In this document: positions 32,386 through 41,460 of the stretch, piece after piece | Layout of the letters: every line of letters starts with the position of its first letter | How positions within the stretch are numbered: the first letter of the stretch is position 1 | NCBI RefSeq assembly: GCF_014192745.1 | Contig: NZ_JACHYJ010000001.1 | Location: forward strand, 763,064-827,063 | Direction: 5' to 3' | DNA from: Luteimonas sp. RC10 | Lineage (GTDB): Bacteria > Pseudomonadota > Gammaproteobacteria > Xanthomonadales > Xanthomonadaceae | DNA: 64,000 nt | The notes under the pieces: model-generated | Databases searched by the model: none | Told to the model about the DNA's origin: nothing | The model's input: the letters and a program-made list of their open reading frames with translations, nothing else | Program-made: the position numbers and the translations under genes

Positions 32386-32401
32386 CTGGGGGCGACCCCA
32401 G
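32386..32401. promoter_or_regulatory. 16-bp inverted repeat, accessory-region operator copy 3
   Basis: CTGGGG-GCGA-CCCCAG, perfect, 85 bp before the start of the minus-strand proline-rich gene. It differs from copies 1 and 2 only by a compensated A-to-G / T-to-C change in the third position of each arm, so the symmetry is retained. Confidence 0.55.
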
Positions 32402-32481
32402 GGGGGGAGCGTCTGTTGGACGATGTGCGCTGCACCTCGGCCACCTTGCGGTTCGCGATGCCGATCGCTGCGCGGGCAGGA

Positions 32482-32511
32482 TAAAAAAAGGGAGACCCGT
32501 GGGGTCTCCCT
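32482..32511 (-). terminator. Rho-independent terminator of the phosphatase gene
   Basis: On the minus strand a stem of GGGAGACC-type with a short loop is followed by seven T residues and AT. It lies about 125 bp after the stop codon of the acid phosphatase gene. Confidence 0.85.
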
Positions 32512-32634
32512 GAACCGGACGATGCCGGAGGACTCGGTGTTGACGCGTTCAGCCTAGCGCGTTCATCAAGCTGACGCAATACTTCAGGTTCGTCGGCTAA
32601 GTGACTGAGGCCACGATGCTGGGTGCGGCCTGGA

Positions 32635-33549
32635 TCACTGCGCCAGATCGAGCGCCGCGCGCTTGGCGGCGCGGCGGGCCGCCGCGGGCTGGTCCCAGGC
32701 GTTGTTGAATTGCGCCGGCTCCCAGCCGCCGTAGGTGGGATTGGCCAGCATCCACCAGCGCTCGCCGAACCAGTCGCCGTACTCATCGAGCAACTGCGTG
32801 CGGGCCTCGCCTGTGTTGGCCAGGACTTCGACGAAGTCGCCGAGCTGGTCGCCGAACTGCATCAGCACCCGGTACTGGCGGCCTGCCAGCCGGCGACGGC
32901 AGGTCTTCTCGCTGCCGTGCTGCTCGCAGCCTTCCACGTGCGTGCCCAGTCCCAGGAACACGCTGTCGTCCTTGACCGGCAGACCTTCGGCGCGCAGGTT
33001 GGCGAGCGTCGCTTCCTGCAGGTGCTGGGCGCGGTTGGACAGGTAGAGGATGGTCACACCCTTGGCCTCGGCGGCCTTGGCGAACTCGAGCACGCCGGGG
33101 ACCGGGCGAGCCTTCTTCTCGGCGACCCACTGCGCCCAGGTGACCTCGTCGTACTCCAGGCCGTTCTGTACCAGGCGTGCCTGGTAGGGCGAGTTGTCGA
33201 GCACGGTCTCGTCGATATCCATGATCACCGCTGGCGGCAGCGCGCGCGCGTCGCCCGCCAGTTCGCGCTCGGCCGGCACCAGTGCATCCCAGTTTGGTTC
33301 GGCCAGGGCCGCATCGAGGTGGTCGGCGGCGGCGCGGAACAGCGACAGGCTGTTGGCGCGGTATTCCTCCGAACGCTGCACCCAGAGCACCGCGTTGAGG
33401 TTGTCGGCGGGCGCGCTGGCCTCGGTGACGGGCGCGGCGGCGGGCTGCGAGGCGGCGACAGGGGCGTCGGCGGGCGCCGCCACGGGTTTGCAGGCCGCGA
33501 CCAGCAGCGCGCTGGCGAGCAGGGTCAGGGCGGGGAGCGTTGTGCGCAT
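32635..33549 (-). CDS. Lipoprotein acid phosphatase / 5'-nucleotidase, e(P4) family
   Basis: This is a HAD-superfamily class C-type acid phosphatase anchored as a lipoprotein. It dephosphorylates nucleotides such as NMN or AMP outside the cytoplasm in Haemophilus e(P4), although the substrate here is unproven. The lipobox is VAAC. Catalytic motif I is MDIDETVLDN (two Asp nucleophile/acid), and YLSNRAQHLQ is motif II. The DYGDWFGERW segment near the C-terminus is typical. The 304 residues are slightly longer than usual because of an Ala/Pro-rich linker after the lipid anchor. It is divergent from yceH. Confidence 0.92.
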   Translation of the reverse strand: MRTTLPALTLLASALLVAACKPVAAPADAPVAASQPAAAPVTEASAPADNLNAVLWVQRSEEYRANSLSLFRAAADHLDAALAEPNWDALVPAERELAGDARALPPAVIMDIDETVLDNSPYQARLVQNGLEYDEVTWAQWVAEKKARPVPGVLEFAKAAEAKGVTILYLSNRAQHLQEATLANLRAEGLPVKDDSVFLGLGTHVEGCEQHGSEKTCRRRLAGRQYRVLMQFGDQLGDFVEVLANTGEARTQLLDEYGDWFGERWWMLANPTYGGWEPAQFNNAWDQPAAARRAAKRAALDLAQ

Positions 33550-33661
33550 CGCAGAAAGCCTGGGATCGATCGGCCAGGGAGTGTAACCGCAGCTCTTCAC
33601 GCCAGCATGACATCCAGGCGCACTCGGGCCATCATGCCGGCCCCGTCCAACAGGAGCCGAC

Positions 33662-34315
33662 ATGCACCAGACCGCCCGCTGGCCGGAACTGAGCCCCGCC
33701 GAAGCCCGGGTGCTCGGCTGCCTGATCGAAAAACAGGCGACCACGCCCGACGTCTATCCGCTCACCGTCAATGCCGCGCAGTCGGCGGCCAACCAGAAGA
33801 CGGCGCGTGAGCCGGTGATGGCGCTGAGCTTCGGCGACACGCATCACGCCCTGCGCCAACTCGAGCAGCATCGGCTGGCGCGCCAGTCGTTCTCGTCGCG
33901 TGCCGAGCGCTACGAACACAGCGTCGGCAGCATGCTGGACCTGCCGCCGCCGCAGATCGCGCTGCTCGCCGTGCTGCTGCTGCGCGGCGTGCAGACCGCG
34001 CACGAGCTGCAGGCGCGCAGTGAGCGATTGCATGCCTTCGGCGACATCGAGGACCTGCGCCACCATCTGGAGCGGATGGCGGCCAAGGCGCTGCTGGTGC
34101 GCATCCCACCGGGCGCGGGGCGCCGCGAGGAACGGTTCGCGCATCTGCTCTGCGGACCGGTCGACGTCGAGAGCCTGCCGATGGCCGAGCCACGGGGCGA
34201 GGCCGCGCGCAGCGACGAGGCGCTGGTGGCGCGCGTGGAGGCGCTCGAGACCGAGGTCGCGGCGCTGCGCGAGGCCCTGGCCGCGCTCGCACCGGGTGGG
34301 CACACCTCGCCCTGA
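33662..34315 (+). CDS. yceH: YceH/DUF480 family protein
   Basis: 217 residues matching the DUF480 (YceH) family, cytosolic proteins with two winged-helix domains. Landmarks are the start [20 protein letters not shown], then DVYPLTVNA, and [20 protein letters not shown]. The C-terminal coiled coil ([20 protein letters not shown]) is typical. The molecular role is not established in any organism I know of. AGGAG lies 5 nt before the ATG. It converges on rep with 36 bp between the stops. Confidence 0.93.
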   Translation: MHQTARWPELSPAEARVLGCLIEKQATTPDVYPLTVNAAQSAANQKTAREPVMALSFGDTHHALRQLEQHRLARQSFSSRAERYEHSVGSMLDLPPPQIALLAVLLLRGVQTAHELQARSERLHAFGDIEDLRHHLERMAAKALLVRIPPGAGRREERFAHLLCGPVDVESLPMAEPRGEAARSDEALVARVEALETEVAALREALAALAPGGHTSP

Positions 34316-34351
34316 TGCCGGCGAGACGGTGGCCGCAGCGGCCGCCGCCGC

Positions 34352-36328
34352 TCAGCTGTCGAGCAGCGCCTTGATCGAGGCGAAGCCGTGGTTGGCGCGC
34401 TCGCGCTTGCGCTGCGCGTCGGCGACCGGGTCGGCACCGTCGCGCTGGATCTCGGCGGCCGGCAGTTCCTCGAAGAACCGGCTGGGGGTCAGTCGCAGCT
34501 TCTGCCCCCAGCGCTGGGTCTCGCGCGGATACGACAGCCACAGCTGTTCCTTGGCGCGGGTGATGCCCACGTACAGCAGCCGGCGCTCCTCGTCGATGCG
34601 GCCCTCGTCGATGCTCGACTCGTGCGGCAGCGTGTTGTCGTCCATGCCGATGATGAACACGTAGCGGAACTCCAGGCCCTTGGCGGCGTGCATGCTCATC
34701 AGCCGCACCTGGTTGCCGGCATCGCCCTTGTCGGCATGGGTGAGCAGCGCGAGCTGCGAGGCCAGTTCGCCCGGCCCCGCGCCGCGCGCGCCTTCGAACC
34801 AGTCGGCGAGCTCGTCGAGATTGCCGCGGCGGATCCGGAACAGCTCCTCGCTCTTGCACTGCGCCTGCAGCATCGCGATCAGGCCGGAGCGTTCGTTGAG
34901 CTTGCGCACCAGATCGCCCGCCGGCGTGTGCCGCGCGTCGGCGCGTAGTTCGCGCAGGATATCGGCGAACTCGCTCAGCGCATTGGCCGCGCGCGGGGTC
35001 AGCTGCTTGAGCAGCCCCATCGATTCGATCGCCCGCGACATCGGCATCTGCGCACTGCGCGCAAGCTCGGCCAGCTTGGCCAGCGTCGTCTGTCCGACGC
35101 CGCGGCTGGGCGACTGCACCGCGCGCAGGAACGCCGAGTCGTCGTCGGGATTGGCCAGCACGCGCAGCCACGACATCGCGTCCTTGACCTCGCCGCGGTC
35201 CAGGAACGCGGTGCCGCCGCTCAGGTGGTAGGGCACGCGCAGCAGCTGCAGCGCTTTTTCCAGCGGCCGCGAGAGGTGGTTGCTGCGGAACAGGATGCAG
35301 AACTCGCTCCACTCGGCCTTGCGCGCGGACTGCAGGAAGTGGATCTCGCCGGCGACCTTCTCGGCCTCGTGCGCGCTGTCGCGGCACTCCCACACGCGGA
35401 TGCGCTCGCCGTCGGGCTGCGCGCTCCATAGCGTCTTGGGGTGCTCGTGCGGGTTGTTGGCGATCAGCGCATTGGCCGCCCGCAGCACGCGGTTGCTGCA
35501 GCGGTAGTTCTGCTCGAGCTTGACGATGCGCAGCGTCGGGTAATCGTGCGCCAGCGCGGCCAGGTTCTCGGGGTTGGCGCCGCGCCAGGCGTAGATGCTC
35601 TGGTCGTCGTCGCCCACGCAGGTGAAGTTGCCCTTGGGTCCGGCGATCGCCTTGAGCAGCCGGTACTGCGCGTCGTTGGTGTCCTGGCACTCGTCGACCA
35701 GCAGGTAGCCGATGCGCTCGCGCCAGCCCAGCACCGCGTCCTCGTCGGATTCGAGCAGTTGCACCGGCAAGCGGATCAGGTCGTCGAAGTCGACTGCGTT
35801 GAACGCCGCCAGGCGTTCCTGATACCGGGCGTAGAGCGCGGCAGCCTCGAACTCGCGCGCGCTGGTCGCCGCCACGTGCGCCTGTTCGGGCGACAGGCCG
35901 GCATTCTTGGCGCGCGAGACCAGGCCCTGCATCGCCTGCACCACGTCGGGCTTGGCGCCGGGCAGCAGGTCCTTGATCTGCGCGGCGGCATCGTCGGCGT
36001 CGAAGATCGAAAACCCGCGGCGCAACCCCAGCTTGGCGTGCTCGATCTGCAGCATCTTCAAACCCAGGGCATGGAAGGTACAGATCGTCAGCCCGTCGGC
36101 GGCGTCGCCGCGCAGACGCTTGGCGATGCGCTCGCGCATCTCCTTGGCCGACTTGTTGGTGAACGTGATCGCAGCGATGCGCTTGGCCGGGTAGCGCCCG
36201 GACTGGATCAGGTGGGCGATCTTCTCCACGATCACGCGCGTCTTGCCGCTGCCCGCGCCGGCCAGCACGAGCAGTGGCCCCTCGACGTGACCGAGGGCCT
36301 GGGCTTGTTGGGGGTTCAGACCGTGCAT
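34352..36328 (-). CDS. rep: ATP-dependent DNA helicase Rep
   Basis: A 3'-5' superfamily I helicase of the UvrD/Rep group that clears proteins ahead of replication forks. Motifs are the N-terminal GLNPQQAQAL, Walker A LAGAGSGKT, motif Ia AITFTNKSAKEMRERI, motif II VDECQDTN, GDDDQSIYAWRGA, QNYRCS, and motif V MSMHAAKGLEF followed by EERRLLYVGITRA. At 658 residues it fits Rep (about 670) better than UvrD (about 720). The ATG of MHGLNPQQ is the start; the 190-residue extension upstream overlaps tdk and is spurious. Confidence 0.96.
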   Translation of the reverse strand: MHGLNPQQAQALGHVEGPLLVLAGAGSGKTRVIVEKIAHLIQSGRYPAKRIAAITFTNKSAKEMRERIAKRLRGDAADGLTICTFHALGLKMLQIEHAKLGLRRGFSIFDADDAAAQIKDLLPGAKPDVVQAMQGLVSRAKNAGLSPEQAHVAATSAREFEAAALYARYQERLAAFNAVDFDDLIRLPVQLLESDEDAVLGWRERIGYLLVDECQDTNDAQYRLLKAIAGPKGNFTCVGDDDQSIYAWRGANPENLAALAHDYPTLRIVKLEQNYRCSNRVLRAANALIANNPHEHPKTLWSAQPDGERIRVWECRDSAHEAEKVAGEIHFLQSARKAEWSEFCILFRSNHLSRPLEKALQLLRVPYHLSGGTAFLDRGEVKDAMSWLRVLANPDDDSAFLRAVQSPSRGVGQTTLAKLAELARSAQMPMSRAIESMGLLKQLTPRAANALSEFADILRELRADARHTPAGDLVRKLNERSGLIAMLQAQCKSEELFRIRRGNLDELADWFEGARGAGPGELASQLALLTHADKGDAGNQVRLMSMHAAKGLEFRYVFIIGMDDNTLPHESSIDEGRIDEERRLLYVGITRAKEQLWLSYPRETQRWGQKLRLTPSRFFEELPAAEIQRDGADPVADAQRKRERANHGFASIKALLDS

Positions 36329-36403
36329 CGGGTGGGGCGTCTGTCTAGCGACGCATAGTGTACCGGCCGACGGCGCCGGCCCCTTGGCCGGTAGAATCCG
36401 GCG

Positions 36404-37030
36404 ATGGCCAAGCTCTACTTCTACTACTCGGCGATGAACGCCGGGAAGACCACCACGCTGCTGCAGAGCGCGCACAACTACCGCGAACGCGGCATGCGCG
36501 TGGCGATCCTGACCCCGCGGCTCGACGATCGCGCCGGGGTCGGGCGGGTGGCCTCGCGGATCGGGCTGTCGGCCGAAGCGATCGCGTTCGACCGCGATGA
36601 CGATCTGCTCGACTGCGTGCGCGCGCTGGGCGCGGGCGAGGATGTGCCCAGAATCGATTGCGTGCTGGTCGACGAGGCCCAGTTTCTGACCCGCGCCCAG
36701 GTCTGGCAGCTGTCGGAGGTCGTCGATGCGCTGCGCATCCCGGTGCTGTGCTACGGCCTGCGCACCGATTTCCGCGGCGAGCTGTTCGAAGGCAGCCAGG
36801 CGCTGCTGGCCTGGGCCGACGAACTGAGCGAGATCAAGACCATCTGCCACACCGGCAAGAAGGCGACGATGACCGTGCGCGTGGACGAGCGCGGTTATGC
36901 GGTGCACGACGGCCCGCAGGTCGAGATCGGCGGCAACGAGCGCTACGTGTCGGTGAGCCGCGCCGAGTTCAAGCGCATCGCGCGCGGCGAAGGCCGGATC
37001 GAACCGGCGCAGCCCGAGCTGCCGTTATAG
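36404..37030 (+). CDS. tdk: Thymidine kinase
   Basis: Salvage kinase phosphorylating thymidine to dTMP. The P-loop [12 protein letters not shown] lies at residues 9-20, the Walker B-like DEAQF follows near 89, and the substrate-binding lasso region has [18 protein letters not shown]. The 208 residues are normal for the bacterial type II enzyme. It is divergent from rep and its stop lies 4 bp from that of mutM, which converges. Confidence 0.96.
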   Translation: MAKLYFYYSAMNAGKTTTLLQSAHNYRERGMRVAILTPRLDDRAGVGRVASRIGLSAEAIAFDRDDDLLDCVRALGAGEDVPRIDCVLVDEAQFLTRAQVWQLSEVVDALRIPVLCYGLRTDFRGELFEGSQALLAWADELSEIKTICHTGKKATMTVRVDERGYAVHDGPQVEIGGNERYVSVSRAEFKRIARGEGRIEPAQPELPL

Positions 37031-37034
37031 CGGC

Positions 37035-37847
37035 TCAGCGCTGGCAGCGCGGGCACCACACGGTCGCGCGCTGGGCGATCACTGCCTGCCGCAGCACCCC
37101 GCCGCAACGCGGGCACGGCGCGCCGCCGCGACCATAGGCCGACAGTTCCTGCTCGAAGTAGCCCGGCGCGCCGTCGGGGCTGATGAAGTCGCGCAAGGTG
37201 GTACCGCCGCGCCGGATCGCATAGGCGAGGATGCGGCGAACCTCGTCGGCCAGGCGCGCATAGCGGGCCCGCGAGATCTTGCCGGCCTCGCGCAGCGGCG
37301 AGATGCCGGCCGCAAACAGCGCCTCGGCCGCGTAGATGTTGCCGACCCCGACGACGATGCGCTGGTCCATCAGCAACGCCTTGACCGGCGCGCGCCGGCC
37401 GCGGCTGGCCTGGAACAGATGGTCGCCGTCGAAGGCCTCGCCAAGCGGTTCGGGGCCCAGGCCCTGCAGCAGCGCATGGGTCTGGCCCGGCGGCTGCCAC
37501 AGCAGGCAGCCGAACCGCCGGGGGTCGTTGAAGCGCAGCACGCGCCCCGAATCCAGTGCGATGTCGACATGGTCGTGGGCGCGCACCGGCACCTCGGGCG
37601 CGAGCACGCGCAGGCTGCCCGACATCCCCAGGTGCAGCAGCGCGCTGCCGGCCGCGGTGTCGAGCAGCAGGTACTTGGCGCGGCGGCGGATGCCGTCGAT
37701 GCGCTGGCCGGGCAACTGCGCAGCGACCTCCGGCGGGATCGGCCAGCGCAGGTCCGGTCGGCGCATCTGGACCGCGACGATCCGACGGCCTTCGATGTGC
37801 GGCGCCAGGCCGGCGCGGGTGGTTTCGACTTCGGGCAGTTCGGGCAT
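37035..37847 (-). CDS. mutM: Formamidopyrimidine-DNA glycosylase MutM
   Basis: A base-excision-repair enzyme removing 8-oxoguanine. The N-terminal catalytic Pro-Glu ([14 protein letters not shown]), the conserved Lys in [10 protein letters not shown] (about 58), MSGSLRV, and [11 protein letters not shown] are present. The C-terminal zinc finger CPRCGG...WCPRCQ is intact. The 270 residues are the standard length. No ribosome-binding site stands out, and the next gene upstream on the strand is 120 bp away. Confidence 0.97.
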   Translation of the reverse strand: MPELPEVETTRAGLAPHIEGRRIVAVQMRRPDLRWPIPPEVAAQLPGQRIDGIRRRAKYLLLDTAAGSALLHLGMSGSLRVLAPEVPVRAHDHVDIALDSGRVLRFNDPRRFGCLLWQPPGQTHALLQGLGPEPLGEAFDGDHLFQASRGRRAPVKALLMDQRIVVGVGNIYAAEALFAAGISPLREAGKISRARYARLADEVRRILAYAIRRGGTTLRDFISPDGAPGYFEQELSAYGRGGAPCPRCGGVLRQAVIAQRATVWCPRCQR

Positions 37848-37971
37848 CGAGCGCGGGCCGGGCGGTGCCGATCAGGGCGGAGCCGATCAAGATCGGGGGT
37901 CGACGGCGCGATTCAATGGCAGCGGTGTGAATGCGGGCGGTGGTCCTGCCGCGACGCGGGCGCCGCGTCGC

Positions 37972-39282
37972 TCAGACCGGCAGCGTGGTCGGCAGCGGTT
38001 CGGTGGCCACGCGGTTGCGGCCGGCGTGCTTGGCCGCATACAGCGCGTGGTCGGCCAGGCGCAGCAGTCCGGCGACCGCAGCGGCATCGTCGGCGGCGAC
38101 CGGGTCGCGCTGCGGCCGGCAGGTGACCACGCCGACGCTGACCGTCACCCGGCCCAGCGGGCTGCTGGGATGTGCCAGGTCGAGTGCTTCCACGCATGCG
38201 CGTAACCGTTCGGCGACATGCGCCGCCCCGGCCTCGTCGGTGCCGGCCAACACCACGACGAACTCCTCGCCACCGTAGCGGCTCACCGCATCGCCGGGAC
38301 GGGAGACGGCCCGGCGCAGCGCGCCGGCGATCGTGCGCAGGCAGTCGTCGCCGGCCAGGTGGCCGGCCCCGTCGTTGTAGGCCTTGAAGTAATCCACGTC
38401 GGCCATGCACAGCGACAGCGGGCTGCCGTCGCGCCGCGCACGGCCGATCTCCAGCGCCAGCCGCTCGTCGAGGTCGCGGCGGTTGTACAGGCCGGTGACG
38501 TAGTCCTGGCGCGCGTAGCCTTCGAGCCGGCGATTGGCCTCGGTGAGCAGTTGCTCGGCCTGGCGGCGGGCGGTGATGTCCATCCAGGCGATCGACAGCC
38601 CGGCCACACGGCCGAGCGCATCGTGCAGCGCGTGCGGCGCGGCGTACAGCCAGCGCGTGCGCCATGCGAATTCGTGGGTCGGCAGTGGCTGGCCATCGCG
38701 TGCCAGCGCCAGGTCGGCGTCGAGCCACTGCGCCGCCTCGGGCAGCAGATCGGTCAGGCGCAGGCCGGCCACCGGGCCGTCGTGCTCGCACAGTGCGGCC
38801 ATCGCCCGGTTGCCCATGACCAGGATGCCGGCGGTATCGACCGTGCTCATCGGCACGGCGGCATGGTCGTAGACCGCCTCGAGCTGCAGCACCCGCTCGC
38901 CGAGTTCGGAGATGTCGCGGTCGATGCCGCGGTAGCCGCGGAGGTCTCCTGCGCTGTCGAAGAACGGCACGCCGCTGGTCTCCAGCACGACGATGCGACC
39001 ATCGGCATGCAGGTTGCGATTGACCAGGCCCGAGAATGCACGACGCTCGGCGATGATGGCCGCGAACGCTTCGCCCACGCGGGCGGCCTCGGCCGGCGGC
39101 ATGAACTCGAACGGGGTGCGGCCGAGCATCGCCTCGGGCGGATGGCCGAGCAGGGCGGTGACCATGCGCGAGCAGTAGGTGTAGCGGCCCTGCGCGTCGA
39201 CCTCCCAGGCCCAGTCGGAGTTGTGGTCGAGCAGTTCGCGCAGATGCTGGAGATCGCGTCGGACACCGGCATCGGACGTCAT
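37972..39282 (-). CDS. PAS-PAS diguanylate cyclase
   Basis: 436 residues. Two PAS domains (about 8-125 and 130-245; the second ends in AGLSIAWMDITARRQAEQLL) precede a GGDEF domain whose active site reads YGGEEF. An intact RxxD product-inhibition site (RPGD) lies five residues before GGEEF. It should therefore synthesise cyclic di-GMP with feedback control. There are no membrane helices, so sensing is cytosolic. No EAL domain follows. Confidence 0.94.
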   Translation of the reverse strand: MTSDAGVRRDLQHLRELLDHNSDWAWEVDAQGRYTYCSRMVTALLGHPPEAMLGRTPFEFMPPAEAARVGEAFAAIIAERRAFSGLVNRNLHADGRIVVLETSGVPFFDSAGDLRGYRGIDRDISELGERVLQLEAVYDHAAVPMSTVDTAGILVMGNRAMAALCEHDGPVAGLRLTDLLPEAAQWLDADLALARDGQPLPTHEFAWRTRWLYAAPHALHDALGRVAGLSIAWMDITARRQAEQLLTEANRRLEGYARQDYVTGLYNRRDLDERLALEIGRARRDGSPLSLCMADVDYFKAYNDGAGHLAGDDCLRTIAGALRRAVSRPGDAVSRYGGEEFVVVLAGTDEAGAAHVAERLRACVEALDLAHPSSPLGRVTVSVGVVTCRPQRDPVAADDAAAVAGLLRLADHALYAAKHAGRNRVATEPLPTTLPV

Positions 39283-39373
39283 CGAAGGGCCTGCACGGTC
39301 GATCGGGCGGCGCTCAATATAGCGCCGCGCCTGGCCGCCGCATCGTGAAGCGGGCGATGGCTCGGCGTGCGGT

Positions 39374-40630
39374 TCAGCCGTCCCAATCGGCCAGCGTGCG
39401 CGGCACCGGGGTCAACGCCGGGGTCACGTATTTCGGCAGGCCGTCGCGTCCGTAGGGCGGCGGCGCCTCGCCGCGCACCAGCGGTTCGAGATAACGGCGG
39501 GCGGCCGCGGTGATGCCGTAGCCGTCGCGGCGGATGAAGCCGGCGGGCATGGTCTTCTCGTGGTTGGCGACCTTCTCCAGCGGCGCGGCCTCGATCTTCC
39601 AGCGGTATGGCGCGTCGGCGGTGCGCCGGATGACCGGCATGGTCGCGTTGCGGCCGGCGAGCGCGAAGCGCACCGCTTCGCGACCGACCGCCATCGCATG
39701 CTCGACATCGGTCTTGGAGGCCAGGTGCCGGGCCGAGCGCTGCAGATAGTCGGGCAGCGCCCAGTGCACCTTCAGGCCCAGCGCATCCTTGACCCGGCCG
39801 GCCAGATGCGCGGCAACGCCGCCGAGCTGGGCATGGCCGAAGGCGTCGCGACCGCCGCCGGCATCGCTGACGAAGCGGCCGTCGGCGGTGCGGATGCCTT
39901 CGCTGGCGACCACGACGCACCAGCCCACGCGCTCGACCACGCGGCGCACGTTGGCCAGGAAGTCGGCCTCGTCGAACGCGCGTTCGGGGAACAGGATCAG
40001 CTGCGGCGCCTCGTCCGGGCCCTGGCCGGCCAGGCCCGCGGCGGCGGCGAGCCAGCCGGCATGGCGGCCCATGGCCTCGTAGACGAAGACCTTGGTCGAG
40101 GTGTCGGCCATCGCGGCGACGTCGAGCGCGGCCTCGCGCACCGACACCGCGGTGTACTTGGCCGCCGAGCCGAAGCCCGGGCAGCAGTCGGTGACCGCCA
40201 GGTCGTTGTCGACGGTCTTGGGCACGCCGATGCAGGTCAGCGGGTAGTCGAAGGCCCGCGCCAGCCTGGAGACCTTGAGCGCGGTGTCGGCCGAGTCGTT
40301 GCCGCCGTTGTAGAGGAACCAGCGCACATCGTGCGCGCGCAGCACGTCCAGCAGGCGCTCGTAGCGCGCGCGGTCGGCCTCGAGCGTGCCGAGCTTGTGG
40401 CGGCACGAGCCGAAGGCGCCGCCGGGGGTGTGCGCCAGCGCGCGGACCGCGGCGATCGGCAGCCGCGAGGCGTCGACCAGATCCTCGCGCAGTGCGCCAA
40501 GGATGCCGTTGCGCGCCGCCAGCACGCGCACGCCTTGCGCACGGGCCTCCTGCAGGACCGCCGAGGCGGTGGCGTTGATGACGGCGGTCACGCCGCCCGA
40601 CTGGGCGTAGAGCAGGGTTCCGGAGGGCAT
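39374..40630 (-). CDS. Pyrophosphate-type 6-phosphofructokinase
   Basis: 418 residues of the phosphofructokinase family. The nucleotide/PPi site reads YNGGNDSADTALK and the substrate loop reads GVPKTVDNDLAVTDCCPGFG. Lys in PKTVDND, where ATP enzymes have Gly, marks the pyrophosphate-dependent type. The first position of the GGDDS motif is Asn here, a minor departure. YEAMGRHAGWLAAAAGL and ILFPERAF complete the active site. Such reversible PPi enzymes replace PfkA in Xanthomonadaceae. It is divergent from adk. Confidence 0.93.
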   Translation of the reverse strand: MPSGTLLYAQSGGVTAVINATASAVLQEARAQGVRVLAARNGILGALREDLVDASRLPIAAVRALAHTPGGAFGSCRHKLGTLEADRARYERLLDVLRAHDVRWFLYNGGNDSADTALKVSRLARAFDYPLTCIGVPKTVDNDLAVTDCCPGFGSAAKYTAVSVREAALDVAAMADTSTKVFVYEAMGRHAGWLAAAAGLAGQGPDEAPQLILFPERAFDEADFLANVRRVVERVGWCVVVASEGIRTADGRFVSDAGGGRDAFGHAQLGGVAAHLAGRVKDALGLKVHWALPDYLQRSARHLASKTDVEHAMAVGREAVRFALAGRNATMPVIRRTADAPYRWKIEAAPLEKVANHEKTMPAGFIRRDGYGITAAARRYLEPLVRGEAPPPYGRDGLPKYVTPALTPVPRTLADWDG

Positions 40631-40747
40631 CGCGGGCCTCGTCGATTCGGGTCGTGGCGGGATACGTTAAGCTGATGCGGCCGTTCGCCGCCCTGCCCGA
40701 GTGTAGCCGCAGGACCGGAGGGCTCCCCACACTTGCAGGAGCGTTCG

Positions 40748-41326
40748 ATGCGTTTGGTTCTTCTCGGAGCGCCCGGTTCGGGCAAAGGCACGCAGGCCGC
40801 ACGACTGAAGGAACACCTGCAGGTGCCGCATATCTCCACCGGCGACCTGCTGCGCGCCGAAGTCGCCGCCGGCACGCCGCTGGGTCTTCAGGCCAAGGCG
40901 GTGATGGACCGCGGTGACCTGGTCTCCGACGAGATCCTGCTGGGCATGCTCGAGGACCGCCTGTCGCGCGAGGACACCCGCGCCGGCTTCATCCTCGACG
41001 GCTACCCGCGCAATCTCGCCCAGGCCGCCGCGCTCGATGCGCTGCTGGCCAAGCTGGGCCAGACCTTCGATGCCGCCGTGCAGCTGGAGGTCGACAACGA
41101 GCAGATCGTCGAACGGCTCGCCGGCCGGGCGAAGGCCGAAGGCCGGGCCGACGACAGTCCCGAATCGGTGCGCCACCGCCTCAACGTCTACGACCAGCAG
41201 ACCGCGCCGGTGATCGGCTTCTACCGCGACCACGGCCAGCTGACGGTGGTCGACGGCGTCGGTCCGCTCGACGAGGTGTTCGCGCGCATCGTCGCGGCGA
41301 TCGGCAAGGCCGACGCCGCAGCCTGA
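40748..41326 (+). CDS. adk: Adenylate kinase
   Basis: Catalyses ATP + AMP to 2 ADP. The P-loop GAPGSGKGTQ lies at residues 7-16, STGDLLRAEV and DGYPRNLAQA follow. The LID is short (RAKAEGRADDSPESVRHRL) with no zinc-binding Cys, so this is the short form. The 192 residues agree. AGGAG lies 5 nt before the ATG. A GC-rich hairpin follows the gene and separates it from mpl. Confidence 0.97.
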   Translation: MRLVLLGAPGSGKGTQAARLKEHLQVPHISTGDLLRAEVAAGTPLGLQAKAVMDRGDLVSDEILLGMLEDRLSREDTRAGFILDGYPRNLAQAAALDALLAKLGQTFDAAVQLEVDNEQIVERLAGRAKAEGRADDSPESVRHRLNVYDQQTAPVIGFYRDHGQLTVVDGVGPLDEVFARIVAAIGKADAAA

Positions 41327-41337
41327 GCCGCGCCCAG

Positions 41338-41364
41338 CGCGCCGCCGGGTCCAGTGGCGGCGCG
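41338..41364 (+). terminator. GC-rich hairpin after adk
   Basis: A perfect 9-bp stem (CGCGCCGCC with GGCGGCGCG) and a 9-nt loop, 12 bp after the adk stop. No T-run follows, so termination strength is doubtful. Confidence 0.4.
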
Positions 41365-41460
41365 AATGCGGTGCGTGTCTTTTTCCCGGCGCGGCCGTCG
41401 GTCGTCCGCGCGCGCCGCAGCCGCCCGGCGCAGTGCGGCCCCGTCCAGGATTTCCCACCC

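Larger units (their letters stand above)
32301..32634. other. Gene-free interval upstream of the proline-rich gene
   Basis: No gene is seen. The interval contains the third copy of the accessory operator near its left side and, near its right side, a terminator facing the phosphatase gene. The promoter of the proline-rich gene must lie here but I could not single out convincing -35 and -10 boxes. Confidence 0.6.
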
